Source: Siphonodentalium dalli
Taxonomy: Eukaryota; Mollusca; Scaphopoda; Gadilida; Siphonodentaliidae
Reading direction: 5' to 3'
NCBI GenBank assembly: GCA_032622095.1
Contig: CP136061.1
Span: 62,439,127 to 62,503,126, forward strand
DNA: 64,000 nt
In this document: one piece after another, positions 37,025-48,570 of the stretch
How positions within the stretch are numbered: position 1 is the stretch's first letter
Layout of the letters: each line of letters begins with the position of its first letter
The notes under the pieces: model-generated
What the model was told of the DNA's origin: nothing
The model's input: the letters and a program-made list of their open reading frames with translations, nothing else
Database searches by the model: none
Made by a program: the position numbers and the translations under genes

Positions 37025-37125
37025 GTTGGATTCTTAGCTGGACTGACAAAAATTAAAAACGTGTTGCTAAGTTAAAACTCCCATCCACTCCATCGAACCG
37101 GATTCGAACCAGTGACCTACATAAG
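37025..37125 (-). repeat. tRNA-like fragment, copy 2
   Basis: Same sequence as copy 1 with B box at 37100-37110, carried along by the segmental duplication. Confidence 0.4.
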
Positions 37126-37202
37126 GATAGCTGAATGAATGAATGAAAAATTATTGGCAAGTCACTAAATATAGTAAAACAAGCACAAACATATCTACGC
37201 TA

Positions 37203-37759
37203 TCTATTATATATTTTGGAAGATCTGTTTGTTTGTTTGTTTGTTTGTTTGTGTGTAATCGATGAACTCGAAGGCGGCCGACCCGATTTCGATGAAACTT
37301 GGTATGTGGGGGTATTTTCGGCCGGGGGTGACATAGGCCTAATGATTTTCAGATCCGAGGTCAACATTTCACGTTCCGATGTCAAATCTGTTTTTACGCT
37401 GTGTTACGGGGTCATAACGTTAGATCACGTTAACGCTTAACCGGCCGATGCATTTGACTGTTTCAGACGTCTTGGCGATATCTCGGGCACCGATGGTAAT
37501 TTATCTTTACGTTGAAACTTGATAATTAATGAGCGTGTGTATATGAGGCGCGTTTATATACTTGAGTGGTTAAACTGGCGGATTTTTACGGACGAAATTT
37601 GATGCATAGGGTATCTCGGTATCCGCTGGGCCGATTTCCCGGTATCCGCTGGGCCGATTTCCACCATTTTTGGGGTATTGGTGATTGACCCCACCTGACC
37701 TTGACCTTCAAAATGGTCAATTCAAGGTCAAAGCCCGGACGAAGTCGGGTCACCTTCAA

Positions 37760-37760
<1 letters not shown>
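37203..37760 (+). mobile_element. Non-autonomous Helitron, single copy 2
   Basis: Duplicate of the 28.7-kb Helitron, 558 bp. It differs by one-base indels and keeps the full GGACGAAGTCGGG hairpin. Its ends are TCTATT and TTCAAG. Confidence 0.8.
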
Positions 37761-37794
<34 letters not shown>

Positions 37795-40599
37795 ATCAAT
37801 CATACACAAACATTCATGTTTGTATAAGTGTTATACAACTACCAACTGCATGAGCTATCGAGTGTTGATCGTTTTTCCTAGGTCAATTACGAAGATTCTG
37901 TGTTCATTACGGCATTTATGTTCCTGTTAAAACTTGCTCTTTCTAAAGTCGATATCTAACGAGCAACACCTCTTTGTAATGGGCGCATGGATCAATCGGT
38001 TTATAAATCAAGTGAATCTCGGCAACACCCCCTAACAGTGCAATCATGTTTGAACCACATTCTTAGAACAAACGTCTATAAATTCTACACAATATGTTTT
38101 AAATCTGATCGTAAACAAAATTGTGTAGAAATGATACATGACATATGTGTGTCGGTAGAATTTCATCAACATTGAATATCAGTGAATATGTGAGTGTATC
38201 ATAGTTATTAGATGAGGTTTGTTCTATTGGAGACACAAAACTCGCAAAGGCTACCACAGAACAAAACATTGGCAGCAGTTTTAAAATTTGTTATACACTT
38301 TGTTTGTGTCAAAACTGAACAGCACAAAATTGTGTAACACAAAGATCTAAACTTCCGTGAGGTTTTTAATATGGTAGCTCTCATCTAATATAAAACTATA
38401 TTATACTCACATTTTCACTCATATTCAATGTTAAGAAAATTGCACCGACACATATGTCATGTGTCATTTCTACACATGATCAAGGTTAAAGATACGGGCG
38501 GTGTTGGCGGTGGGTATGTTGTTAAAATATTCACCTCCGTCAAAAACCGCCAGAAACAGAAAGAATAGTGAAATATAAACAGACTTTGTTCTTATACCAA
38601 TCAGAAATATGGCATAAACAGTATGTTATTGTCATTTTTCCCTTTGTTATGTACACAAAAGCAAACAACGTTACGTTTCCTGGCTTTTGTTTAGATCCGG
38701 ATATGGTAAACATAAAGAGCGTTATTTGTTACTGTTTTCCTTATATGGAAATAATAAAGAGCGTTTATATCATCTTTGTGCTATTAACCAATAGAATTTC
38801 GCTGTGTTATGTAAACAGAAGCACAACTTCTGTAACACGAGCAGGCTCTTGTTTACGTACACCATCGTACGTCTTGACGACAATATACTATTTAAGCTTT
38901 GATTATGTTTGGCATATGAACAAAATTATATATATTTTAATATTCCTTCTGTTGGTGGCGATTTGAACACATATGAATATTTATGTAACGAACGCCGCCC
39001 GTGCCTTTAAAACATATTGTGTATAATTTATACACATTTGTTCTAAATGCATGCAGCTGACCGAGGCTGACCTTGTTCTTCAAATAATTGTCCATCGATA
39101 TCTTACCTCGGAGAAGGCCCCCTTGGTAGTTTCATTAGTGACAGTTTGTCTTTAATTGGACTCTCTGGACGTATATAAAGCTATCGCTGGTAACAATTTT
39201 GAGTGTGTTTCGACGGTATATGATCATTACTCATGTGACTGGCAAGTACTCTATTTCGAGAGGCATCATCGAGTGGGACGTCATTTGATGAAAGAGATGA
39301 TGCCTATTACAGATATTGCTAAAAGGCACACTGAATCATAAGAAACTTCAAGATCTGCAAGAAACTGACCTAATGCCGGCGGAGTAGTTTGACACGCTTT
39401 CATGTTCACCCATTCGGTGGCTGCATGGTGGTACTAATATAATAAGTAGGCTTACCGAAGACATAGAAATTCATTATTTTTATCAACTATTTTCAACATA
39501 AGTTATTGTTATTTTACCATTTCAACATAAGCAGGAAAAGACAAGGAAGGCACTTTGATGTCTTCTCTGTCGGTCGACTTGTTTCAACAGTGATGGTCAT
39601 GGCAAATTGTCCAGAAGCTTAATAATTCAGAATTGAAGATGCATATTCATCTAGTGCAAGTACTGGTTTATTTTTCAGATATTATTAAAGCAAGTTTGGA
39701 CTCTCCCTTCAAAACGACACTTCGTGGTTTTTAAAAGAAAGTCGACGGCTCTCTATCAAAGTCAATCTATTTGAACCATTAAACCAGTCTGTGTACTATA
39801 TCACAATATTAGCTTTCCGATTCTGTTATTTTCATACGGATTAAACTAGATTTAAAGGGATAGTGTATCCCAATTTCAATAAATTCCCTGTAACAACAGC
39901 GATCTAATATCGATAACATATTTTTAAAATAATTAATTTGAGTCGAAGATGTCTGCTGAAAACGTTCCGGCTAACAGGCTATCATAAAAATCAAATTGAT
40001 TTTTTAATATAAATTAGACCTTTTGAGAAATTAATATCAATCATACGTTCAGTGTCATTGTGAAATTCTATGCCGAGCATTTTAAATGTCTCCGGATTCC
40101 AGTGTCACATATAGTTTCTGTACAATCTGATGTGTGTTAAATGTGTTTCTGATGTGTGTTAAATGTGTTTCTGTACAATCTGATGTGTGTCCACTCATTG
40201 TGCGAAAACTCAGCGGACAACATGGCTAGCTATGGCACAGAAATATGAATTATCTCCCATTGACAGTTTATCCACTTATATTACGTATTAAGACAGTTCC
40301 CCATTCAGTATGTCATTTTATATAGTATAAACATTTTATATATTAAAAACATGTCAGCTATTTCTGATATATGAATTATCTCCCATTGACAGTTTATCCA
40401 CTTATATTACGTATTAAGACAGTTCCCCATTCAGTATACGCGACATAACCAAAATTAATTAACGGGTGTGGATTGGGTAACATTTAACACACATCGTGCA
40501 CAACTTAATGTCGAGCGTCAGCTCAAGACATCCGCTGACTAAAGAATAAAATTAATAAATTTCTGGGATACGTATGCGTATAATGTAATATTTCAGTTG

Positions 40600-40812
40600 A
40601 TACATTTGCCTGAAAATTGTACGAGAATATCTCGATGACAGCGTTCTTTAATTGCATTCCTGTTTTGGTGTCATCCGTAAAATATTTGTTTTCCCATCGG
40701 TTCGTACTCCCGTCGTATAGACCGTACTCCTTCGCAAAAGTTGACAGATTTTTGTCGACTAACATGTTTATTCCAGAGCGATGTCCATTCCATTGGCACT
40801 CGCACTCGGCAT
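40600..40812 (-). CDS. Candidate exon of unknown protein
   Basis: On the minus strand about 70 codons are open, from roughly 40812 down to 40600. The composition is protein-like (YAECECQWNGHRSGIN, then KNLSTFAKEYGLYDG, WENKYFTDD, NAVIEIFSYNF). A stop lies just upstream (TAA near 40819), with an AAG usable as an acceptor. GTATCA near 40608 could be a donor. No family is recognised. Copy 1 of the duplication holds only the part after YFTDD (about 32160 downwards), with unrelated sequence before it, so the duplication breakpoint falls inside this exon. It could also be a chance frame; codon-level conservation is not testable here. Confidence 0.4.
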
Positions 40813-41368
40813 ATTGGTAAAGTACTTATTATTACTTCAGGCTAAACATATGCCTTAAAAACAGGAAATTTATATAGAGTCTCCTTTTAATTTAGTATAA
40901 ACATTTTATATATTAAAAACATGTCAGCTATTTCTGATATATGAATTATCTCCCATTGACATCCAAGTTCAAAAGTAGATAAAGTTAAGAAAGGATGTCC
41001 ATTTACTATACGTGCAGATCAGCGATATCGAGCCTTACTAAATTCCAGCTGTGAGGAAATGATATTTCTTTAAGAGTAGACAAATTTTCACATCAGTCAG
41101 CATCAGTGCCATCTTAATGTTGGTTCAGTCAGATAGATCACTGTATGAAGTATCAAAAAATGCAAACTTTGGGCATTGTGTCGCACACCCCCCCCCCCTA
41201 TTTTTGTGCGCGGGATTCAAGCCATATTGGCTGCGGACACACGTACCACAGTAGCGATGGCATTGTAGGTGTGACAATTATTAAGGTGCAGTTTGGTGAC
41301 AATTGGTCGTCATATTTCTGTGCCATAGCTAGCCATGTTGTCCGCTGAGTTTTCGCACAATGAGTGGA

Positions 41369-41507
41369 CTCGACCAATTAACCCATCGCGTTTCACCAAG
41401 GTTGGTCTCTGCTCATTACGTTTTGCTACATTGTATTCTCTACGATATATATAATTGCACATTCGATCGTCCAGAATTGTGTTTGACTGTGGCAATCCCT
41501 CATTCAC
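41369..41507 (-). pseudogene. Possible transposase C-terminal fragment
   Basis: The minus-strand frame reads NEGLPQSNTILDDRM ... AKRNEQRPTLVKRDGLIGRV before entering the inverted arm. The K-R-D-x-L-I phrase resembles the end of HARBI1-type DDE transposases, where a KR-x-x-LI motif is common. No catalytic residues are present in this short piece. It ends next to the arm, as a terminal gene of such an element would. Confidence 0.3.
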
Positions 41508-41621
41508 TCACATATCGTGCATACAGTACGTTTTGTTGATATGATCACAATTTATGTTTATCCACTTATATTACGTATTAAGACAGTTCCCCAATTGAGT
41601 TTTATATTATATGACGTTTAG

Positions 41622-41807
41622 TTCTCCGCTAATAGTATCACGTGGGCCAATGAAGCTATGTCGGAACTGTTGGGGGAAATGCAGCTGCGAGAAAGTTTCT
41701 GGAATAAACAAAGCGAACTATACAAGGACCAAAAAACAAGAAAAATGCTGATTACAACGAACTTTGGGGGACTCATTGTGCGAATATGCAGCGGGCGGCA
41801 TGGCTAG
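41622..41807 (+). pseudogene. Possible MADF/Myb-SANT-like domain fragment
   Basis: 61 codons are open after TTTAG (acceptor-like) and end at TAG in the right arm. The pattern W-x5-LL (ITWANEAMSELLGEM), then FWNKQSELYKDQKTRKM matches the tryptophan-spaced style of MADF or Myb/SANT DNA-binding domains, which accompany PIF/Harbinger transposases. The first ATG is at 41658. It is incomplete: the C-terminal helix is replaced by arm sequence. Confidence 0.35.
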
Positions 41808-42069
41808 CTAAGGCATGTTAATTATGACAACCAATTGTCACCAAACTCTACCATATATAATTGTCACACCTACTATGCCATCGCTACTGTGATACGTGTG
41901 TCCGCAGCCATTGGCAGACGGTATGCAGGATTCATACCTATCTGTTAACACCTTATAGAGTTTTCCACAGAGGCCACACCCACAGCGGTAGTACCGCCCA
42001 CTGGCATAAGCCACGCTTGCCCTTACGTTATAACTAGCTGAAACAGTCTCCTCGGTGCGCATTGCTTAC

Positions 42070-42340
42070 ATTTAATTTTTGAATGTTTTAGATTGAACTC
42101 CTTGCTCAATTTAACATTTAAATTTTAAATTTTAAAGTTTAAATAAAAACATTTTTAAATAAAATTTAATTTCATTATTGTATTTTTTATTTAGATTGAC
42201 TCAATTTAATTTTTTAATTTGTAATTTGAATAAAAACATTTTTTTTATTATTGTATGTTTTAGATTGAACTGCTGACTCAATTTAACATTTAATACAAAT
42301 TTAATTTAATTTGAAGAAAAGACATTAAAATTAAAAAAAA
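42070..42340. repeat. AT-rich diverged tandem repeat
   Basis: Phrases GTTTTAGATTGAACT and ACTCAATTTAAC recur about every 90-100 bp with heavy decay in between. Confidence 0.6.
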
Positions 42341-42959
42341 CAAACACTGTTATGACATCCGCCATTGAACCCAGAGTCACCATACTAATAACCACATCGG
42401 TTTCAGGGGTCTGGGAGAAAAATTGCGAACAGTTCCTACTCTTTTATATACATAGCTACCTGGAGAACATACATTCTTTTTCGCCTTTAATTGTGAAAAA
42501 TATCACAAGTTGCATGCAAAATGAAAATATGTGTTATAACCGTGGATAAATTGCGAACATCATGGCGCAAATAGAAATTTCAGTACAATACGTATGTAAG
42601 AAACTGAAAATGTATGGTTGTTACCTTGTATTTCAATCTAATGTTATCTATGACTAGTTATTGTAATTATATCTAGTATATACATTCGACGGCCTTGCTT
42701 ATTCAAATAACCAACAGTCCACTTCGTTTTTTTTTTTTACTTTGCAGTTCGTCCAAATTCGCGGACATGTTCGACTTAAATGGATACTGTACTCAAATGG
42801 TGTTGTTGGTTTTCTATAGTCTCTGAGTCGTAGAATAAGGTAACCAGATTTCCATTATAAGTCTGTTGAGTACGAAGTAATGTTACGGATGGAAGTTTAG
42901 CCGGAATGCGAAATTACCAATTGTCATTATCGAGTAATTTTTTGACAGTTTTCAAGCAA

Positions 42960-43098
42960 ATGTATCAAATAAATGTTATATTATATTCACATGTATATAG
43001 TTTGTGCATATATCTTCATATCCTTTTGTAAATATCACTCTGTATTTCTCAATATTCATTTGTAATTATGAGAATAAAGCATCAATCAATCAATCAAT
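42960..43098 (+). mobile_element. LINE 3' end fragment
   Basis: A 3'-UTR-like stretch ending GAGAATAAAGC followed by an ATCA tetramer tail (43081-43098). It is strongly 5'-truncated, with no ORF2 visible upstream. It inserted directly against the candidate exon on the other strand. Confidence 0.6.
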
Positions 43099-43101
43099 AC
43101 T

Positions 43102-43339
43102 GGTCCCATATACTCATTTAAGTCATTGTATAGTAACTGGTCGGTGAGCGGCTTGAGTTTACGCCCCGTATCAACATAATTTTTTACACGATCATGTGTG
43201 CCACTCGTTTCCAAATCCACTAGCCGTGAATTATATTGATTACGTCTTGCACACGGAAATTCGTAATTTAATTTATGGCTCCAGCCATTGTAGAGAAGTA
43301 TCCTCACACAGTTCAATGCAGTAACACCTTTTGTCCTGA
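43102..43339 (-). CDS. Candidate exon of unknown protein, edge cut by LINE
   Basis: The minus strand shows TATTCTTACAG at 43340-43350, a good acceptor. About 75 open codons follow (phrases GVTALNCVRILLYNGWS, NSRLVDLETSGTHDRV, LLYNDLNEYMGP). The frame runs up to the LINE tail at 43098, so the donor side may be lost or coincide with CCA|GTATTG. No domain is recognised. It has the same strand as the candidate exon at 40.7 kb, so both could belong to one gene, but that link is inference. Confidence 0.4.
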
Positions 43340-43499
43340 CTGTAAGAATAAGTTTTAAGAATTTTTTAGTTTATACTTAAACTTACGCTTTTCACTGAAA
43401 ACAACAAAAAAAACTAACAAAAACAACCTACAATTCCAATTAATATATCTTTTGTTTATAGCACAGTGACTCAGCAGTGATGTATGTGTAGCTGAAGTG

Positions 43500-43634
43500 G
43501 CCTAGGGGTGGGACAGGAAGACGACTGAATAGTCATATCCCTCCCCATCAGATATCTATGTTTGTTCTATATGTATTGTTATATTTTATTTATGTATAGT
43601 TATCTGATGAATAAACTAATTTGAATTTGAATCA
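43500..43634 (+). mobile_element. LINE 3' end fragment
   Basis: Contains GGACAGGAAGACGACTG and ends GATGAATAAACTAA followed by TTGAA-type tail units (43619-43632). Similar in plan to the minus-strand end at 11.8 kb. Confidence 0.65.
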
Positions 43635-43777
43635 CCCCCATGTTTCAGAACAAACCGAGTACACAATCAATTTCTCATCAAAATACATTTGTGACACAGT
43701 GGTGAAATATTCTATTGTCCTGTATTATCAATATATACCGGCGCTCACCAGTCATACTTACTTTCTGACTCTGTCAC

Positions 43778-45840
43778 CAGGGGCCTGTACTATAGATTCC
43801 CAATAGCCGTGTTTTGACTATGGGGATACCGGCAATTTAATAGTGTGTGCTATTTCCCGTCATTTACAAGAACAGACAAAATCCAGTACTACAGGTCTCC
43901 GTTTGCTGCGCGTATAGAGGCGAACACTTGTTAACGGGTAAAGGGAACTTACTCTAATGTTATACATGAAGTCAGTTGGCGAGTGGTTTAGTTGATGTAT
44001 AAAGGTACATCTATGTGACAAGCTTCCGATAGTTGGGTTATTTTGTCCACAATTACATGCGCAAGGTGAAAATTCATTCCATCGGTAGTGCGTGGAATAC
44101 TTGAGACCATGTTAAGATGTTTTATCCCACATCGATTGCGTACTAGACAGAATAAGGAATCCAATGTATACGTATAACGTGACAACCCACCCAATCTATT
44201 CATATTTGAACCCCTATGCCCCATGGCTTTCCGCTTGCTCTGCTTTGTAATTGCTACTACACAAGTACTTTTCCTGGCTTTTCTGGTATTTACATGGTTC
44301 ATGATCACATATATTTAATGATGTATATACGAAAAAGGGAGAGAGACGGACAGAACGACCAAAACTAAACCCTACCGACAGAAAAAAACCTACACATGGT
44401 GAATATATGGTGTCAAATTGAACAGGGAAACGTTTAACTGGATGTCAAAATTCACAAGATTTAGATACATGTACAACGTAATTGAAAACAAAAACCTGAA
44501 TTGCTGGAGATAACAAACTGATAAAAAATATTTCCAAATGGAAAGGGTGCAACTAAATAATTCCAGTATATTTTCCGTTCCCAAAGGGTTGGCGTTACTT
44601 TTTGTTTATGGAGAAGGGGGTATGTCTAACTTAGATTTTACAACCAAAATTAGACTGAAAGCAGGAAAACATCTAATCATACTTGTGGTATAAAGTATAA
44701 TTTGCAGTTATATTAGCTGGAAAATTTAACTACTGGAATTATTACAACCTATTCTCCAGTCTTAAATTTCAAACTCAGTGCCAATTTTCTGGCATGGAAT
44801 CGCGGTATAACGTTCACGTATAGGGTCTCCGCTGCCCGAGTGAACCTCAATCCATTGAATCAGATAATATTTCCGAGTCCGGAAAACTATATTTGCACCC
44901 CATTCGGTTGAAATTCTGCAATGGTTACTCAATATTTCCAATTGTTAGAAATCTCCAACTCAACAACTCAAACCAATCGAAACTTCTCAACTGATTGCCA
45001 TTTAACTCCATAATTCAATCATCTGTGGGATCATCTTGAACTTTGGAACGAAGATTATAGTGATGCCCCAACCCCCTGTCGACACGTCCCTGCATGAAAT
45101 TCCCAATTGTTGAGTATTTTGGTGAGAATCGCCCCTGTCACAACATAATTTATGTGGAAACCCTTATTTACCAAAGGAAACTTCTCTCTGTTTATGAACC
45201 CCATCTCAAAATATATCTATATACGTCCATGCATAATTTGAACCCAGCATCCCGACATGATATGACATTGATTTTATTGGTCCCGTGAGAACTTAGCACG
45301 ACGACAAAGGGTTAATGGATGAGTGCGCAAAACACCCAGCGATAATCAGACATATCTACATTCGCACGCGTTTCATTGCGGTGACAACCACTAATTCAGC
45401 CTCGTATACTTGTAATTTTAACTCCGTGTTCTACCCGATGCTGTGTTATTTCTGTACTATGGAACTCCCTAAGTTGTTAATTTATCAGCCCGTCAAGCGA
45501 GTTCTTGTTTTCCCCAAAATAGACAATTCGCGTACTATAGAATAACAAAAAGATGCAGCGTTAGGGCACTCCATTCACCCCAAAAACCGAGCAGCTTACT
45601 GCTGAAATGAAATACCAGTTACAGATGGCTAGCCGAGAATATCATATAAGTCAGTTAACAACGATGTATGGTGTGAACAAAGGGTAATCGACTATTGTTA
45701 AATTCCAATAAACAATGCAAGTCATTTACAAGAATACAATTGCTCGAGTACTATAGAACACAAGTCTCGCTTTACAAAGACTAGGAACGTTCTCCGCAGG
45801 TTAAAACACGGCTATTGGGAATCTATAGTACAGGCCCCTG
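43778..45840. mobile_element. 2.06-kb DNA element with hAT-like ends
   Basis: Perfect inverted termini of 38 bases: CAGGGGCCTGTACTATAG... at 43778-43815 and its inverse at 45803-45840. CAGGGG-type ends are usual for hAT. The expected 8-bp target duplication is not convincing (TCTGTCAC and TTGGGTAC). Subterminal TCATTTACAAGAA recurs at 43860 and 45721. No transposase is found; a 106-aa minus frame (43988-44308) is unassigned. The interior 44700-45110 holds the AATTTCC repeat, so the element is probably a composite. Confidence 0.6.
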
Positions 45841-46200
45841 TTGGGTACCAGTTTAATGAAACGTTCGGCATTCTATATTTAGCGCGGGTTTTCCCTACAA
45901 CAACGGCTGATACCTGTTGAAACTGGAATGTTTTGTCTGATTTGCTACAAATGTTCACGGCATCTGTTATGTATAGTAGGTCAAAGTCAGATGGCTGCGT
46001 TGATTAACTTCGCCTGCTGATTAATATTGAAATATTCTGACAGATTGAATATGTTCTTTACGAGTGAGGATGTTTCACGTGGGTTTGTTAACAAAATTAG
46101 CCGGGAACGCGGATCACACCATTGTACGAAATAGTGCTCGGATCATATCAGTGTGTTTTGCTTCGAAATTAAGGTATGAAATGATAGATATTTTATTTGA
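45841..46200. other. No feature recognised
   Basis: AT-rich sequence with no repeat or reading frame that I can support. Confidence 0.4.
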
Positions 46201-46201
46201 T

Positions 46202-46806
46202 ATTTTGTGGACTGACTAGCGCTGTTCGCTGGGTGTATATTAGATTATGCCGTGAATCTCTACTCTGGCTAACGCCCGTATAGATCATATTCTACCAGTA
46301 CAAAACCTTGGAACTTTTTGAAGTTTTTACAGGGGACCTTATAAAGTCAAAAAAATAACGCGGGGAATATATTTATTAATTATTGTCTGTTTCTTAATAA
46401 TGTACTTCACTGTAGGTGAATGTCCCAACTCCTCATTGCATTCTTTTCTGAGACTTTTGTGAGCTGATATCGCAAAAAAGCATTGAATTAATAATTACCC
46501 AGGAACAATTCCATAATTGTAAGCGACGCAAAGCAAAATCGCTCACAAATTCACTTAAACAGTGAAATTTCGAGTTAGAATCTTCACCTACAGTGAAGTA
46601 CATTATTAAGGACCAGATAATAACTAAGAAATATATTCCCCGCATTATTTTTTCGACTTTATGAGGTTCCCTGTCAAAACTTCAAAAAGTTCCAAGGTTT
46701 TATACTGGCGGAATATGATCTCTACGGGCGTTAGCCAGACTAGAGATTCATGGCATGATCTAGGTGTATATAGATCTATATACGATCACGCGTAAGTCCA
46801 CAAAAT
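46202..46806. mobile_element. 605-bp foldback element
   Basis: Arms of about 215 bp (46202-46415 and 46590-46806) are inverse copies, outer ends ATTTTGTGGACT. They share GGCTAACGCCCGTA, AACCTTGGAACTTTTTGAAG and TGTACTTCACTGTAGGTGAA. The 174-bp loop is unique. Moderate divergence between arms indicates age. No coding. Confidence 0.85.
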
Positions 46807-46870
46807 GTGGGTAATATGTGGCCGATTGCAGCGGTCTTATCGATGTATTAAATTTAAGGGGAGATAAACC

Positions 46871-47095
46871 ATGCATGGAGAATTCGTTGTATCATATGGA
46901 CTGATAAACCGAATGGTGCCACCGTCTGCCCTTGGCAAATTATTTCTTCATACGTTCATAATCTGTGTTCGCGGCATCGTTACTTATTTCCCCCCGTTCC
47001 AATGTCTTATTCTCATTCACGACCGACTGGAAATTGTCTCGAATATCACGGAATGGAAACAAATAAATCTCTCTGATCGTGACGCAGTCAAATAA
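46871..47095 (+). other. Unassigned 74-aa frame
   Basis: Open frame with no recognised domain between a foldback element and a MITE. Listed only because nothing else occupies the stretch. Confidence 0.1.
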
Positions 47096-47151
47096 TCTAC
47101 CAGACCGAAACTGAGATTACCATCTTGCTTCCGCTCGATGTATCGCTGCTA

Positions 47152-47371
47152 TAGTAATGTCCTAAATAATCGACTCCTTAACCACAGCATATTTATGGGT
47201 AATTTTTCAGGATTTAGTCGGAAATATGGCTTGTTGCCATTCATCGGAAAGCTCTCAGTGGCAATATGGCTTGTTTCCGATGAATGGCAACAAGCCATAT
47301 TTCCGACTAAATCCTGAAAAATTACCCATACTCTGCTGTGGTTAAGGAGTCGATTGTTTAGGGCATTACTG
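47152..47371. mobile_element. TA-flanked foldback MITE, copy 1
   Basis: 220 bp that fold almost completely on themselves. Ends are (C/T)AGTAATG-CCTAA and GGGCATTACTG with TA on both sides (47150-47151, 47372-47373), the Tc1/mariner target rule. The arms share TAATCGACTCCTTAACCACAG and AGTCGGAAATATGGCTTG. The centre has an extra rearranged CTCTCAGTGGC. Non-coding. Confidence 0.85.
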
Positions 47372-47456
47372 TATATAACAGGCTCTCGTGATGTTTGTGT
47401 GAATAAAGGGGTTATATTAGGGAAAGGGCCATTCGGCCCTTTCGAGAATCCGGGGG

Positions 47457-47504
47457 TTAGCCCCCCCCCAAACTCTCCCCCCCCTCTCTCTCTCTCTCTC
47501 TCTA
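47457..47504. repeat. C-run and (CT)n microsatellite
   Basis: CCCCCCCCAAACTCTCCCCCCC is followed by CT dinucleotides. The 133-aa minus frame here is built from this run and the MITE. Confidence 0.9.
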
Positions 47505-48308
47505 AATATAATTTATAAATCATGTACATTACATTTATCAAGTGCTTCATTCCCTGTTACAGATACAAGCACCATTGGAAATGGAAAAGAATATAACAAA
47601 ACATTCCAATTAACCAAGTAAGATGTAGCTGCAAGTGACATAATGACTAAATATACACGTAATCATAAAGTCATTTGTGTAAAAGGACACAAATTGTATG
47701 CGTGAGCCACATCAACCTCAGTATCAGATTCTTAAACAAGCCCCGCATTACAGTTTATTGTGTTCGAAAAACAAATACATGTAGGTTACTATGGCTATAC
47801 GTGTACCCATGATAATTTAACCCATTGCTATCCTTAGTCTCACTGGGACGGCCACACCTCTAATTTCGACAATTGGATATATCATGCCTGACACAACATC
47901 AGTTGGAAATTTCACACCATAAATAGTTTGAAATTGTTCTCATAGTTTGATTTTCCAATCAGTATATAATGGGAAATGTTTTGTTTTTAGTTAGACCGGC
48001 AGTCACATAATCATGTTCCTACTTTCGGTCAAAATTTGGGACCTTAACTGGTCCAGTGCTGGAAGCCCATATTTTGACCCTATACATAAGAGTGCTGGAA
48101 GCCCAGAACTGGGCTTTGGCGGCATCACTGTATTGTTTGTTTAGTTTTATCATTTAAGTCATGTAATATTTTTTTTTAATTGTTAAATATGTAATTAAAT
48201 TGGGACATTGTGAACTTTGAATATATGCCGACTGACAAATTTTTCAGAAAGGGTAGTTTTATTGCAAAAAGTTAGAGGAAACTGACAAATTGTTTTGCCC
48301 AACAGTGT

Positions 48309-48432
48309 CCGACAACCAGACTCATAACCATAACCTAATCCGACAACCAGACTCATAACCATACCCTAATCAGACAACCAGACTCCTAACCATAGCCTAA
48401 TCAGACAACCAGGCTCAAAATCATGACCTAAT
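48309..48432. repeat. 31-bp tandem repeat, four units
   Basis: GACAACCAGACTCATAACCA starts at 48311, 48342, 48373 and 48403 with increasing divergence. Confidence 0.9.
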
Positions 48433-48570
48433 CCAAAATGTATATATGATTGGGGCTCAAAATTGAGAAAAAGAGTAAATACTCCAAGCATAAATTTCAA
48501 TGATTTTCTGTTTATTGAAATATATATGTGTACATAGGATATTTAGAAGTGAACCAGTTAATGACCATCA

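Larger units (their letters stand above)
41226..41913. mobile_element. Degenerate element with inverted arms, PIF/Harbinger-like
   Basis: Arms 41226-41368 and 41771-41913 are inverse copies with some divergence (shared GTGTCCGCAGCC, GATGGCATTGTAGGTGTGAC and CATGGCTAGCTA). Between them lie a minus-strand and a plus-strand coding-like fragment facing outwards. A fragment of the arm also occurs at 31668-31715 and 40192-40238. The split third copy of the 73-bp repeat enters the interior at 41553, so the region is rearranged. The superfamily call is inference. Confidence 0.45.

Noticed and set aside
38568-38966. 132-aa frame in duplication copy 2
   Set aside because: In copy 1 the counterpart frame is split by a one-base difference; hydrophobic, AT-driven composition and no recognised domain.
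44000-44308. 106-aa minus frame as a hAT transposase piece
   Set aside because: No hAT motif (such as the C-terminal dimerisation block) could be recognised; kept only as an unassigned frame within the element.
47149-47550. 133-aa minus frame
   Set aside because: Assembled from a foldback MITE, a C run and a CT microsatellite.
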